From Leptospira weilii serovar Ranarum str. ICFT (lineage in GTDB: Bacteria; Spirochaetota; Leptospiria; Leptospirales; Leptospiraceae), in contig NZ_AOHC02000028.1 in NCBI RefSeq assembly GCF_000332415.1, positions 1 through 15,446 of the forward strand: a DNA stretch of 15,446 nucleotides, written 5' to 3'. The position numbers and the translations under genes were made by a program. The notes under the pieces were generated by a model, which worked only from the letters and a program-made list of their open reading frames with translations, was not told where the DNA came from and did not search any database. Shown piece by piece: positions 1 through 15,446 of the stretch; the first letter of the stretch is position 1; the number at the start of each line of letters is the position of its first letter.

Positions 1-868
<868 letters not shown>

Positions 869-879
869 TAGATCTATCT

Positions 880-1200
880 TCAAATCTCTCTCTCTGCAAC
901 TTTGATTAAACTCTTGTAAAGGATATTTTCTATCGTCGCACTCGATATACTAGGTGTTTTTTCAAGTTCACGGATTCTCTTTTTCGATTCTTTCAATTGA
1001 TTGATTTCGTCTTCCAATTCCACCCTCACTACCTTACTCATAAGATGATTCTTTCCATACTTTTTTAACCAACCTCGGATTGTCACGGAACCGCAGATTC
1101 CATAATACTTCATCGCCTGATTCTGGCTATACTTTCCAAACTCTATTTCCTGAATTACTTTTCTCTTGAACGCTTCACTGTAACGTTTGATCGTTGTCAT
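880..1200 (-). CDS. IS3-family transposase OrfA (helix-turn-helix protein)
   Basis: A 106-residue protein beginning [20 protein letters not shown]. This is the typical start of IS3-family OrfA, which binds the element's terminal repeats and is normally fused to OrfB by programmed -1 frameshifting. Residues about 8-55 form the helix-turn-helix region ([11 protein letters not shown], then R-G-W-L-K-K-Y). Residues about 60-85 are a charged heptad-like coiled coil ([20 protein letters not shown]) expected to mediate multimerisation. The frame looks intact. Just after its end on the minus strand is a run of eight A (near 862-869), a plausible slippery site, but OrfB is broken further on, so only OrfA is likely to be made. 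The upstream gene boundary is the IS end near 1239. Confidence 0.82.
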   Translation of the reverse strand: MTTIKRYSEAFKRKVIQEIEFGKYSQNQAMKYYGICGSVTIRGWLKKYGKNHLMSKVVRVELEDEINQLKESKKRIRELEKTPSISSATIENILYKSLIKVAEREI

Positions 1201-1212
1201 TTTTCCTACCTC

Positions 1213-1239
1213 ACTGACAACTTTTTCTAGGACGCTACA
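1213..1239 (-). mobile_element. probable left terminus of the IS3-family element
   Basis: Read on the minus strand, the sequence from 1239 begins TGTAGCGTCCTAGAAAAAG and runs into the OrfA start 39 bases later. IS3-family ends usually begin with TG and carry the imperfect inverted repeat just before orfA, so this is the best candidate for the element end. The partner repeat is outside the window, so the exact boundary and the target duplication cannot be verified. The 14-bp tandem repeat begins a few bases beyond it. Confidence 0.4.
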
Positions 1240-1246
1240 AAAGCCC

Positions 1247-1296
1247 CTAAAACCTAACTCCTAAAACCTAACTCCTAAAACCTAACTCCTAAAACC
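1247..1296. repeat. 14-bp tandem repeat, about 3.6 copies
   Basis: The unit CTAAAACCTAACTC occurs perfectly at 1247-1260, 1261-1274 and 1275-1288, followed by a partial copy CTAAAACC at 1289-1296. It fills the space between the end of the IS element and the region upstream of the lipoprotein gene. The copies are identical, which suggests recent slippage and likely length variation between strains. It is not in a coding region. Confidence 0.9.
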
Positions 1297-1441
1297 GCCG
1301 GTTGTGCAAAAAAGCGAAAAAACTCCGCATTTCCCGCTTTTTTTCTCGAAAATGCAATCCGCGGTTTCCATTTCCAAAACCGTTATTCAATAGGGGAGGC
1401 CGATACTCATCAAAAAGGTCGATCCTTTCCGAGGAAATCGT

Positions 1442-2467
<1,026 letters not shown>

Positions 2468-3403
2468 ATCCTCTCGTTCTCGTCGACTCAAAAGTCTCCA
2501 AATTCTGTTTACAAAATAGAATATTCGAAAAACTGAATTCTTGGAAAGCTTTGAGCGAACACTTGGAACGTTCTCTTCCCGCCTCCGTTTTGAAGAAGGC
2601 CGTGTATACTTCCGGGAAAATTTCGAAGGATTTGAAAAAGACCGGGTTTTCGATACTTTCTTTTTACGATCCGGAGTATCCGTCTTTTTTAAAGGAAATC
2701 TACGATCCTCCATTCGTTTTATTTTATAAAGGAAATTTGAATATTCTCAATCTATCATTTGCCGCGGTCGTCGGCACGAGAGATCCTTCTCCGGTTTCTA
2801 CGTTTGCGGCCGAATTGTTTCCCTCTTATTTGAAGAAAAACGGTTTTTCGGGAATCGTTTCGGGTCTCGCCAAAGGAATCGACGCAACGAGTATGAACGC
2901 GGCCCTCGACGAAGAGTTAGCCGTCATCGGAGTTATGGGGACCGGACCGGAAACCGAATATCCTTTCGAAAACAAAAGGCTCTATCAAAGAATGAAGTCC
3001 TCGAAACGAACTTTGATTTTGACGGAATACCCGCCCGGTCAAAAAATTTTGAAATACACGTTTCCAAAACGAAATCGGATCGTGACCGGAATTTGTGGTT
3101 CCGTTTTTATCGTAGAAGCGCCTGAAAAATCCGGAGCGATTTCTTCCGCGTACAATGCGCTGGAACAAAATCGAAGAGTTATTATTTTTTCCGATCCTAG
3201 TCAAACGAGAAACAGAGGCGGAGAAATTTTGATCGAAGAAGGCGCGGAAACTTTAAATCTGAACGACATCTCTTTTGGGATGAGGGAAGTGTTTCACGTA
3301 AACGATCTTTTACCCGATTCTCAATCGAAAATTCCGGGAATGCTTGCAGAACTTTCTCGGAAACGCTTTTCTGGCGAGTGGAAACCGATCGGTTCCGGTT
3401 ACT

Positions 3404-4915
<1,512 letters not shown>

Positions 4916-4919
4916 TTTT

Positions 4920-5690
4920 TTAAACCGAAGTGAAGGATCTCATCGATACGGTTCGGTTTTGAAAACTATGATGAATGAACTTCACTTTCTCTTCGGGTTT
5001 CATCGCGCCTAAGACGTAAAAGATCGGTTCCAAATGTTCCGTGCTGGGCGCGGCGAGTTTTGCGAGGTCTCCTTTTTTTTGAAAGTCGATAATCGCCTTG
5101 TCGTTCCTGGACTCCAACGCTTGTCGCACGAACTCGTCGAATTCGATCGCCCAATCCGCAGGTGTCGCGTCCCTATCGTAAAAGTCCGCTTTTTGTAGAT
5201 TGTGAACGATGTTTCCGCTTCCGACGATCAAGGTTCCTTCTTCTCGAAGAGGTTGTAATTGTTTTCCGATCTCGTATTGTTTTTCGGGATTCAAGTTCGC
5301 GTCTATACTCAACTGAACCGTGGGAAGATTCGCTTTCCGGAAAAGAAAATACAACACTCCCCAACTTCCGTGATCCAGTCCCCATTCCGTAGTCGCCCAC
5401 ACGTCCACGGTTTTAACCGATGTTTGAATTCGTTTTGCAAGTTCCGGAGATCCGGGAGGTCGGTATTTCAATTCGTATAATTCTTGGGGGAATCCGTAAA
5501 AATCATAAATCTGTTCCGGAGGATCGGAAACCGTCACGAAAGTTCCCCGCGTTTTCCAATGCGCGGAAACGACGAGTATATTCTTTACCGCTTGAAGTGC
5601 GGAACTCCATTCCTCCAGATTCCGAGTGAAGTCCGAAGGAGTTACGAGGTTCATCGGAGAACCGTGTCCAATAAATAAAACCGGATTCAT
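4920..5690 (-). CDS. ygiD: YgiD-type extradiol dioxygenase (4,5-DOPA dioxygenase family)
   Basis: A LigB-superfamily, metal-dependent ring-cleavage enzyme; E. coli YgiD opens L-DOPA at the 4,5 position. At 256 residues it matches the family length. Visible signatures, in order, are FIGHGSPMN (6-14, metal-ligand His), VVSAHWKTRG (about 40-49), WGLDHGSWGVLYFLF (about 102-116, the HGxWG motif), VGSGNIVHNL (about 156-165) and the EHLEPIFYVLGAM block (about 218-230, family ligand His). All His positions expected to bind the iron or zinc are present, so the enzyme should be active; the physiological substrate cannot be read from the sequence. It stands alone on the minus strand, convergent with the HTTM gene and divergent (191 bp) from the glycosyltransferase. 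Confidence 0.88.
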   Translation of the reverse strand: MNPVLFIGHGSPMNLVTPSDFTRNLEEWSSALQAVKNILVVSAHWKTRGTFVTVSDPPEQIYDFYGFPQELYELKYRPPGSPELAKRIQTSVKTVDVWATTEWGLDHGSWGVLYFLFRKANLPTVQLSIDANLNPEKQYEIGKQLQPLREEGTLIVGSGNIVHNLQKADFYDRDATPADWAIEFDEFVRQALESRNDKAIIDFQKKGDLAKLAAPSTEHLEPIFYVLGAMKPEEKVKFIHHSFQNRTVSMRSFTSV

Positions 5691-5881
5691 AAAGAGGGAA
5701 ACAACCGAGTGTTGGATTTCATAATTCTATTTTAAACTTTTCTTGTCTACCGGATCATCGAAGGGCCGCACTTTTTTGCGAGCCCGCAGTCTGCCGATTC
5801 GTTTTTTACGAAAGTTTTCGAATCCGAGCGCTGAAAGAGTATCATTCGTAGAAAATTCTCAAATTTGCCGATGATAACCGT

Positions 5882-7213
<1,332 letters not shown>

Positions 7214-7217
7214 TATC

Positions 7218-8000
<783 letters not shown>

Positions 8001-8012
8001 GTTCGGTTCATT

Positions 8013-8850
<838 letters not shown>

Positions 8851-8875
8851 AACTAACGTTAAAATTCAGGAGGCG

Positions 8876-9404
<529 letters not shown>

Positions 9405-9405
<1 letters not shown>

Positions 9406-10145
9406 TGAGAAAAATTCTCGGGGTAATTCCGGCGCGTTATGCAAGCTCCCGGTTTCCGGGCAAACCTCTCGCTAAGATCGGAGATAAAACGATGATCGAG
9501 TGGACGTACCGGAACGCTTCCCGCTCGACCACCTTATCCGAGTTAGTCGTCGCCACGGACGACGTCCGGATTCACGAAGTTGTTCTCGGCTTCGGAGGAA
9601 AAAGTGTGATGACGAGTTCGGATCATCCTTCTGGAACCGATCGAATCATCGAGGTTTCCAATCAATTTTCTGAATATTCCATAATTGTAAATATCCAAGG
9701 CGACGAACCCGGAATCGAACCGGAGCTCATCGACGGAGTGGCGAGCCTCAAGGCATCTCATCCGGAATGGACGATGAGTACGGCGGCGGTCCCTTTGTTC
9801 GATCCTTTACATACAAACGATCCCAATCGAGTCAAAGTCGTCTTGGATCATAACGGAAAGGCGATTTACTTTTCGAGATCTTTGATTCCGAGTCAGTTTA
9901 AAACGACGGTTCCCTTGTATCGCCATTTGGGAATTTACGGATACGACCGGGATTTTCTTTTAAAATACAATTCTCTGCCTAAAAGTAATTTGGAAGAATC
10001 GGAGTCCTTGGAACAGCTCAGGGCGATCGAAGCGGGTTACGGAATCGGAGTTTATTTGGCAAAGGAAGCGGGGTTATCCGTGGATACTCCGGCTGATTTG
10101 GAAATTGTGATCGAAGATTTTAAAAAACGGAAATGGATTACTTAA
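9405..10145 (+). CDS. kdsB: 3-deoxy-manno-octulosonate cytidylyltransferase (CMP-Kdo synthetase)
   Basis: KdsB activates Kdo with CTP to CMP-Kdo, the donor for the inner core of lipopolysaccharide, in the cytoplasm. Family marks are IPARYASSRFPGKPL (8-22, CTP-binding loop), VVATDD (48-53), DHPSGTDRI (73-81), NIQGDEP (96-102, with D100 as metal ligand), the HLGIYGYDRDFL block (near 168-179) and a final VDTPADLE near 226-233. Length 246 is normal. It shares one base with the fliL stop, so it is translationally coupled to the motor operon, an odd place for an LPS gene. Its last 8 bases overlap the 3' end of the opposite-strand STAS gene. Confidence 0.93.
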
Positions 10146-10476
10146 GAGCTTCTTGAAGAGAATCGTGGATCAAAACGAAGTCCGTCAATCCGACAATGTC
10201 CATCACCTTTCGGAAATGTTCGTTCAGGCCCGCGAATTCGATTTTTCTTTTTGCCTCGGAAGCTTTTGTGATCAAGCTGATGAGGGTCGCAATTCCCGCC
10301 GAATTGATGTAGGAAGTGCCTTGAAAGTTCAGAATGACACGATTTCGTTTTTCTTGGGGAATGGATTCGTATTTTCTTACGATTTCCTCGTCTGCTTCCG
10401 AAGTAATTTCCCCTTCGATATGGATAATTGGAACGGAAACGGCAAGATCTACAAAAATTTTGAAGTCGTCGGACAT
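10138..10476 (-). CDS. STAS-domain protein, anti-sigma factor antagonist type
   Basis: A 112-residue single STAS domain like SpoIIAA or RsbV, which binds partner-switch anti-sigma kinases. Strands at residues 5-10 and 16-22 (PIIHIEGEIT) and the phospho-site helix SYINSAGIATLISLI (55-69) are visible. Ser59 is the likely phosphorylation site. The residue before it is Asn, where many members have Asp, which may alter switch behaviour. The end FVLIHDSLQEALK is typical. No partner kinase is nearby. It is alone on the minus strand, tail-to-tail with kdsB. The start is ATG 10476, without a strong ribosome site. Confidence 0.87.
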   Translation of the reverse strand: MSDDFKIFVDLAVSVPIIHIEGEITSEADEEIVRKYESIPQEKRNRVILNFQGTSYINSAGIATLISLITKASEAKRKIEFAGLNEHFRKVMDIVGLTDFVLIHDSLQEALK

Positions 10477-10524
10477 AAGAATCTTACGACTAAAAACCGC
10501 TAAATTCCATGAAAGTCAATCGAA

Positions 10525-10731
10525 TTACGCATAATTTCCGAGTTCGGTCGGAGACAATTGATCGAATTGTCGTCCGCATTTTTTGCAATAAAATTTAACC
10601 GCTTTCGGTTTGGATGAAATTCCGAAAAGAATCAAAAAGATACCGAGTTTGGTATAAGTTTTTTCTTCTCGAGTGTTGGGGGATGTTCTGCTGATTCCGC
10701 AGTCTGCACCGCAGGGATTGTTTGAATTCAC
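10525..10731 (-). CDS. small Cys-containing protein, possible zinc-binding (hypothetical)
   Basis: A 68-residue protein of unrecognised family, with a GTG start at 10731. Cys7 and Cys11 (C-G-A-D-C) and Cys49 and Cys52 (C-K-K-C) could make a four-Cys zinc site. The middle, KLGIFLILFGISSK (28-41), is hydrophobic but short and could be a membrane segment or a buried core. The CKKCGRQF end resembles a zinc ribbon. It lies downstream of cytochrome c and its terminator, so it is probably transcribed separately. Function is unknown. Confidence 0.5.
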   Translation of the reverse strand: MNSNNPCGADCGISRTSPNTREEKTYTKLGIFLILFGISSKPKAVKFYCKKCGRQFDQLSPTELGNYA

Positions 10732-10781
10732 AAGAATAAATTGCGTTCGGGGTTAAAAAATGCCAGTCGAAAAAACAAAAG

Positions 10782-10810
10782 CGGCTCGGAAAAAAAAGTC
10801 TTCCGAGCCG
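10782..10810 (-). terminator. rho-independent terminator of the cytochrome c gene
   Basis: CGGCTCGGA (10782-10790) and TCCGAGCCG (10802-10810) form a perfect 9-bp stem with an 11-base loop. On the minus strand the stem is followed by CTTTTGTTTTTT, a U-rich tail, so it terminates transcription of the cytochrome gene, which ends 83 bases upstream in that direction. On the plus strand the flank is A-rich, not T-rich, so it is not bidirectional. Confidence 0.85.
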
Positions 10811-10892
10811 AAAAGAATTTTAGAATTCTTCCTAAAACCTTTTTTCATTCCCGTATGAGTCCGTTAATTCTGAAAGTTTTAGGACCAGGCTC

Positions 10893-11364
<472 letters not shown>

Positions 11365-11436
11365 GGCCAACTTATCTTAAGAGGAAAATTCAAGATAGAA
11401 TTTTTTGTCAGGCAATTGTCACAGAACCTGATTTTT

Positions 11437-11450
11437 CTAGGAACTCCTAG
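11437..11450. repeat. short inverted repeat upstream of cytochrome c
   Basis: CTAGGA (11437-11442) and TCCTAG (11445-11450) are perfect 6-bp inverted arms with a two-base centre. The site is about 95 bases upstream of the cytochrome start and could be a regulatory or small repeat site of the kind common in Leptospira intergenic DNA (from memory). No regulator is identified. Confidence 0.4.
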
Positions 11451-11561
11451 TTTTAGGGACAGATATCGGACAACGCCCACTGTGCCGGCCTTACCTAGGA
11501 TACGTTGCCCTTTTTTGACCGGTGTATCTCCAATTTTTTAGTAAATTTATTTTCCAATGCG

Positions 11562-11576
11562 TTGGATATTATCCAA
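11562..11576. repeat. 15-bp palindrome just after the OB-fold gene
   Basis: TTGGATATTATCCAA has 7-bp perfect arms around one central base, 8 bases past the stop of the OB-fold gene on the minus strand. It has no following U-run, so it is a poor terminator. It may be a binding site or a chance palindrome. Confidence 0.3.
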
Positions 11577-11583
11577 GAGAAGC

Positions 11584-11940
11584 CTACACCGGGTTGAAGA
11601 TAAATCCGGTTCCGGATTCATCCCTTTGGAATCGAACGGGAAGATCGATTTTAACGGACTCGGTGATTGGAATGCCGGAAACTTTGCCTTCTAAGATTCC
11701 CATCGTTTTGATTCCTTCTTCCAACTCCACAACCGCCAAAACGTAAGGCGCTCTTTGGGCGAGATGACCGAAACCTACGTAAACGACTGTGTAAGTATAA
11801 ATTTTACCGAACCCACCGAATTGCATTTCGGAAACCTTAGAACTTCCGCATTGAGTACAAGAGATCGAAGGTTCCGTCGTCTGAAAACCGCAAGAGTCGC
11901 ATTTTTTTCCTTTCAGAATTTCTAATATAGTTTCGGACAT
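11584..11940 (-). CDS. DUF35-type protein: zinc ribbon plus OB-fold, acyl-CoA-associated
   Basis: A 118-residue protein of the ChsH2/DUF35 group, which commonly partners thiolases or acyl-CoA enzymes and binds acyl-CoA. A rubredoxin-like zinc ribbon sits at the N-terminus with Cys14, Cys17, Cys28 and Cys31 (KCDSCGF and SCTQCGS). The OB-fold follows (KIYTYTVVYVGF, then YVLAVVELEEG, 66-76). The start is ATG 11940, with the ribosome site GAGGG about 8 bases upstream. A longer reading from ATG 12027 would add residues without family match. The upstream SDR on the same strand suggests a lipid-metabolism pair, but no thiolase is present here, and a mobile repeat separates the two genes. Confidence 0.78.
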   Translation of the reverse strand: MSETILEILKGKKCDSCGFQTTEPSISCTQCGSSKVSEMQFGGFGKIYTYTVVYVGFGHLAQRAPYVLAVVELEEGIKTMGILEGKVSGIPITESVKIDLPVRFQRDESGTGFIFNPV

Positions 11941-12041
11941 ATTTAAACCCTCTGAAGAATATGAATACCGTGAACAAAACGACTCAACGATGGAAGGGAT
12001 TTCGATTTTCTCGTTTTGTCTCCACAATCGTTTTCTAAATC

Positions 12042-12245
12042 AACGTGAGTTCGGTATAACCAATGCGAAAGCGATTGAAGCGGAATCAACAAATTGGAAT
12101 GAAGAAAGAATTTCTCTTTTAGAGCGATCTATCAATTTGTTGATTGGAGCATTATGTTGCGACCGCAGGCAGCAACATTAAGTTCAAGCGCGGTCCGGCC
12201 GTCAAGGCCGGATTCGCCCAAACTTTTTTAAGCCGAACTCACGTT
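12042..12245. mobile_element. 204-bp MITE-like non-coding element with terminal inverted repeats
   Basis: The ends AACGTGAGTTCGG (12042-12054) and CCGAACTCACGTT (12233-12245) are perfect 13-bp inverted repeats. The flanks AAATC (12037-12041) and AAATC (12246-12250) are an exact 5-bp target duplication. No useful open frame is inside. Internal arms pair perfectly: 12084-12096 with 12133-12145 (13 bp), 12154-12160 with 12172-12178 (7 bp) and 12194-12200 with 12206-12212 (7 bp, GC-rich). A T6 run lies at 12224-12229. It sits exactly at the stop of the SDR gene: the duplication shares two bases of that TGA. This structure indicates a non-autonomous transposed element; the parent transposase is not known. 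Confidence 0.85.
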
Positions 12246-12248
12246 AAA

Positions 12249-13016
12249 TCACATTCCGATCGCGGCGCCCCCGTCCACTCTCAGATAGGTTCCCGTAATA
12301 TAGTTGGATTGATCGCTTAAGAAAAACTTCACCGCGTTTGCGATCTCTTGTTGTGTTCCCGGTCTTCGGAGAGGAATGAACATAGGATCGGTCAATTTCT
12401 TTTGAACGTCTTCCGGCAACGACGCCGTCATGTCGGTCTGTACGTAACCGGGACAAACCGCGTTTACGAGAACGTTTCTTCCGGAAAATTCTCTCGCAGA
12501 AACTTTTGTAAGTGCGATCACTCCCGCTTTCGAAGCGGAATAGTTTGCCTGTCCCGGTTGCCCTGTAAGTCCGGAAACCGAAGAGATGTTTACGATCCTT
12601 CCGGACTCGGCTTTGAGAAGAAGTTTGGATGCGTATTTCGTCATAAGGAATACACCTTTGAGGTTTACGTCCATTACGAAGTCGAATTCTTGTTCGGTCA
12701 TTCTCATCAAAAGATTGTCCTTGAGAACTCCCGCGTTGTTGACGAGAAAATCCAACTTTCCGAATTTTTCTTTGATGCCCGTAATGACCGCTTCACAATC
12801 TTCCGGTTTGGTCACGTTGCAGGAAATTCCTAAAGTTTTTACGCCGAATTCTTTGGCGATGTCCGCCGCCGCTTGTTCGATATGTTCTTTGTTTAAGTCG
12901 ACAACGACTATGTCGCCTCCTTCTTTTGCGATTGTATTTGCGATCGCTCTTCCGAGACCGCGAGGAGACGCCGCTCCGGTAACGAGCGCTACTTTTCCTT
13001 CGAATTGTTTAGACAT
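12249..13016 (-). CDS. fabG: FabG-like short-chain dehydrogenase/reductase (3-oxoacyl-ACP reductase type)
   Basis: A classical SDR, probably NADPH-dependent reduction of 3-oxoacyl thioesters to 3-hydroxyacyl in fatty-acid or related acyl metabolism. [14 protein letters not shown] (13-26) is the cofactor loop, NNAG (93-96) is present, and the catalytic set is N118, S146, Y159 and K163 (NYSASKAG at 158-165). The C-terminal GG...RVDGG end is typical. Length 255. The ribosome site GAGGGA is 5-10 bases upstream of ATG 13016. The gene name is by family resemblance; another SDR substrate is possible. The final TGA overlaps the target duplication of the mobile repeat, but the protein end appears unchanged. 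Confidence 0.85.
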   Translation of the reverse strand: MSKQFEGKVALVTGAASPRGLGRAIANTIAKEGGDIVVVDLNKEHIEQAAADIAKEFGVKTLGISCNVTKPEDCEAVITGIKEKFGKLDFLVNNAGVLKDNLLMRMTEQEFDFVMDVNLKGVFLMTKYASKLLLKAESGRIVNISSVSGLTGQPGQANYSASKAGVIALTKVSAREFSGRNVLVNAVCPGYVQTDMTASLPEDVQKKLTDPMFIPLRRPGTQQEIANAVKFFLSDQSNYITGTYLRVDGGAAIGM

Positions 13017-13061
13017 GATTTCCCTCGTGTCGAGTTTCTAATTGGCTTTCCATTTCGGTAG

Positions 13062-13092
<31 letters not shown>

Positions 13093-13177
13093 CTCGAATT
13101 TCCTTTACCTTTCTAAATCTAAAATATAGATTCGTTTCGATGAATATTCTTTCGTTTCATTTTTGGAGAATTTGAAC

Positions 13178-14556
<1,379 letters not shown>

Positions 14557-15147
14557 TACGTTCGTAAAAACCGCGTTAGGCGAAAGTGGCTTTAAGTTCG
14601 GAAAAAGCTCATACAACATCGACAAGTCCTCGGGACTGAAAGTAAGGGCTTGTCCCGATCTTTGGTGATTCCGCATATCCAATTCCAACCGTATTGCTTG
14701 AGTGAAAAGGGAATGGTCTTCTCGCTTTTTTTGTGTAAAAGGAAAAAAGAAACCGACCACTTTCCGAAGATTCAAAATTTGTTATGCCGAACTCAATCTA
14801 AATATTGAATATGATTAATTTATAAACTAATCGGGTCGTTGTATTATGGCCGTATAAAAATTTTCAGAATGAAAAAATAAAGACCGAATATTTTGGTCGA
14901 TACTTAAGTAAAACATAATAAATGTTCCGGACTTGAAAAATACGGATCATAATTCAAATACAATTCATATATATGTTTAGAATAAGCGAACTATCATTTG
15001 TATCCATTAGAATATCCCAAACAGTGTAAGGTTTTGATTTCACTGAAAAACAAAAGAACGATAAAATGTGAAAATGGATCGGTATTGGAATCGTTATCGA
15101 TTGTATGATTACGTTTTAATTTCTCAAAACAAGTAGGGGGTAAAAAA
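14557..15147. other. AT-rich spacer, no confident gene
   Basis: Apart from the doubtful minus-strand frame at 14518-14775, this stretch holds no persuasive coding sequence. Bases 14790-15130 are clearly richer in A and T than the neighbouring genes. Weak hairpins occur, such as GACCGAA/TTTGGTC near 14882-14900. A TATGAT at 15104-15109 might be a -10 box for the gene at 15148, but no -35 fits at normal spacing. Confidence 0.5.
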
Positions 15148-15446
15148 ATGGGTCGTTGGGTAGTTCTGTTAGTATTTTTGTCGGTTTCGGTGGGAGTCGG
15201 TTTCACTTACGGTGTAAGCCCCTCGATTATCGATCTTTTATCGAACGTTAGTCGCCGTTCGATCGTTCAAAAGCCCACCGATAAACCGAAAGATAAACCG
15301 ATTAAGGTCGTTGTACACGACGGAGGCAAGTTTTGTTACGCCCCTGTTTTCAGCGGAGGGGAAAGTTATATTCAGATTGAACAGTGTTGGGAGCAACACG
15401 TCGCTAACGCAAGATACGATGTGTTTCAAAGAATTATACTAGGTGT
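15148..15446 (+). CDS. N-terminal part of a secreted or membrane-anchored hypothetical protein
   Basis: An open frame of 99 codons running off the window end. It starts [20 protein letters not shown], a single basic residue and a long hydrophobic stretch that reads as a signal peptide or anchor (about 3-22). A lysine/proline linker follows ([13 protein letters not shown], about 41-53), then a globular-looking part with Cys63 and Cys80. The ribosome site AGGGGG lies just upstream (near 15135-15140), 8 bases before the ATG. I do not recognise the family. Confidence 0.65.
   Translation, partial: MGRWVVLLVFLSVSVGVGFTYGVSPSIIDLLSNVSRRSIVQKPTDKPKDKPIKVVVHDGGKFCYAPVFSGGESYIQIEQCWEQHVANARYDVFQRIILG

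Noticed and set aside
1201..1300. CRISPR array at the tandem repeat
   Set aside because: The 14-bp units are directly adjacent, with no spacers.
1309..1350. AAAAAAGCG / CGCTTTTTT arms as a terminator upstream of the lipoprotein
   Set aside because: The stem is almost all A-T with a long loop, and no transcript is known to end there.
5764..5786. GGGC...GCCC hairpin between the dioxygenase and glycosyltransferase as a terminator
   Set aside because: Both flanking genes start here (divergent), so no terminator is expected; the stem has a bulge and no U-tail.
11584..12027. Longer 147-residue form of the OB-fold protein from ATG 12027
   Set aside because: The extra 29 residues do not match the family, and ATG 11940 has a proper ribosome site.

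Overview
The window looks like chromosomal DNA of a pathogenic-clade Leptospira. The reasons are spirochete-style lipoprotein signals (FISC, FLNC), a FlbD-MotA-MotB-FliL flagellar motor cluster with the spirochete-type MotB N-terminus, a Kdo (KdsB) pathway gene, a decayed IS3-family element, and the general codon style (many TCG, CCG, GAT and AAA codons, moderate GC). The species is not assigned.

Layout. Bases 1-1239 carry a minus-strand IS3-family insertion sequence: orfA is intact and orfB is broken by at least three frameshifts. A 14-bp tandem repeat (1247-1296) separates it from a plus-strand, partly overlapping gene set: a TPR lipoprotein (1442-2467), DprA (2464-3480) and an HTTM/vitamin K-dependent-carboxylase-like membrane protein (about 3404-4915). 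A convergent YgiD-type extradiol dioxygenase follows (4920-5690, minus). Next is a plus-strand run: GT4 glycosyltransferase, flbD, motA, motB, fliL and kdsB (5882-10145), with gaps of a few bases up to 40 and a 1-base overlap between fliL and kdsB. This would couple motor assembly with envelope glycan synthesis. Minus-strand genes then follow: a STAS-domain protein, a 68-residue Cys-containing protein, a lipoprotein cytochrome c with a clear terminator, a DUF35-type OB-fold/zinc-ribbon protein and a FabG-like SDR. A plus-strand pair follows: a carboxylesterase and a nucleotidyltransferase-like protein that start/stop overlap. The window ends with an AT-rich spacer and the start of a secreted or membrane-anchored protein of unknown function.

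Most interesting signal. A small non-coding, MITE-like element lies at 12042-12245. It has perfect 13-bp terminal inverted repeats, a perfect 5-bp target duplication (AAATC) and three internal hairpins, and it sits exactly at the stop codon of the SDR gene. A shorter, diverged relative lies about 10.6 kb away at about 1470-1578 and shares an uninterrupted 30-base identical block with it. That copy lies inside the 5' end of the TPR lipoprotein gene. Its removal together with one imperfect 5-bp duplication is exactly 114 bp (38 codons), and it restores an uninterrupted, conventional lipoprotein signal peptide starting at the ATG with the good ribosome binding site. The element therefore appears to have inserted in frame in a protein N-terminus, which also created a second possible start codon within its own decayed terminal repeat.
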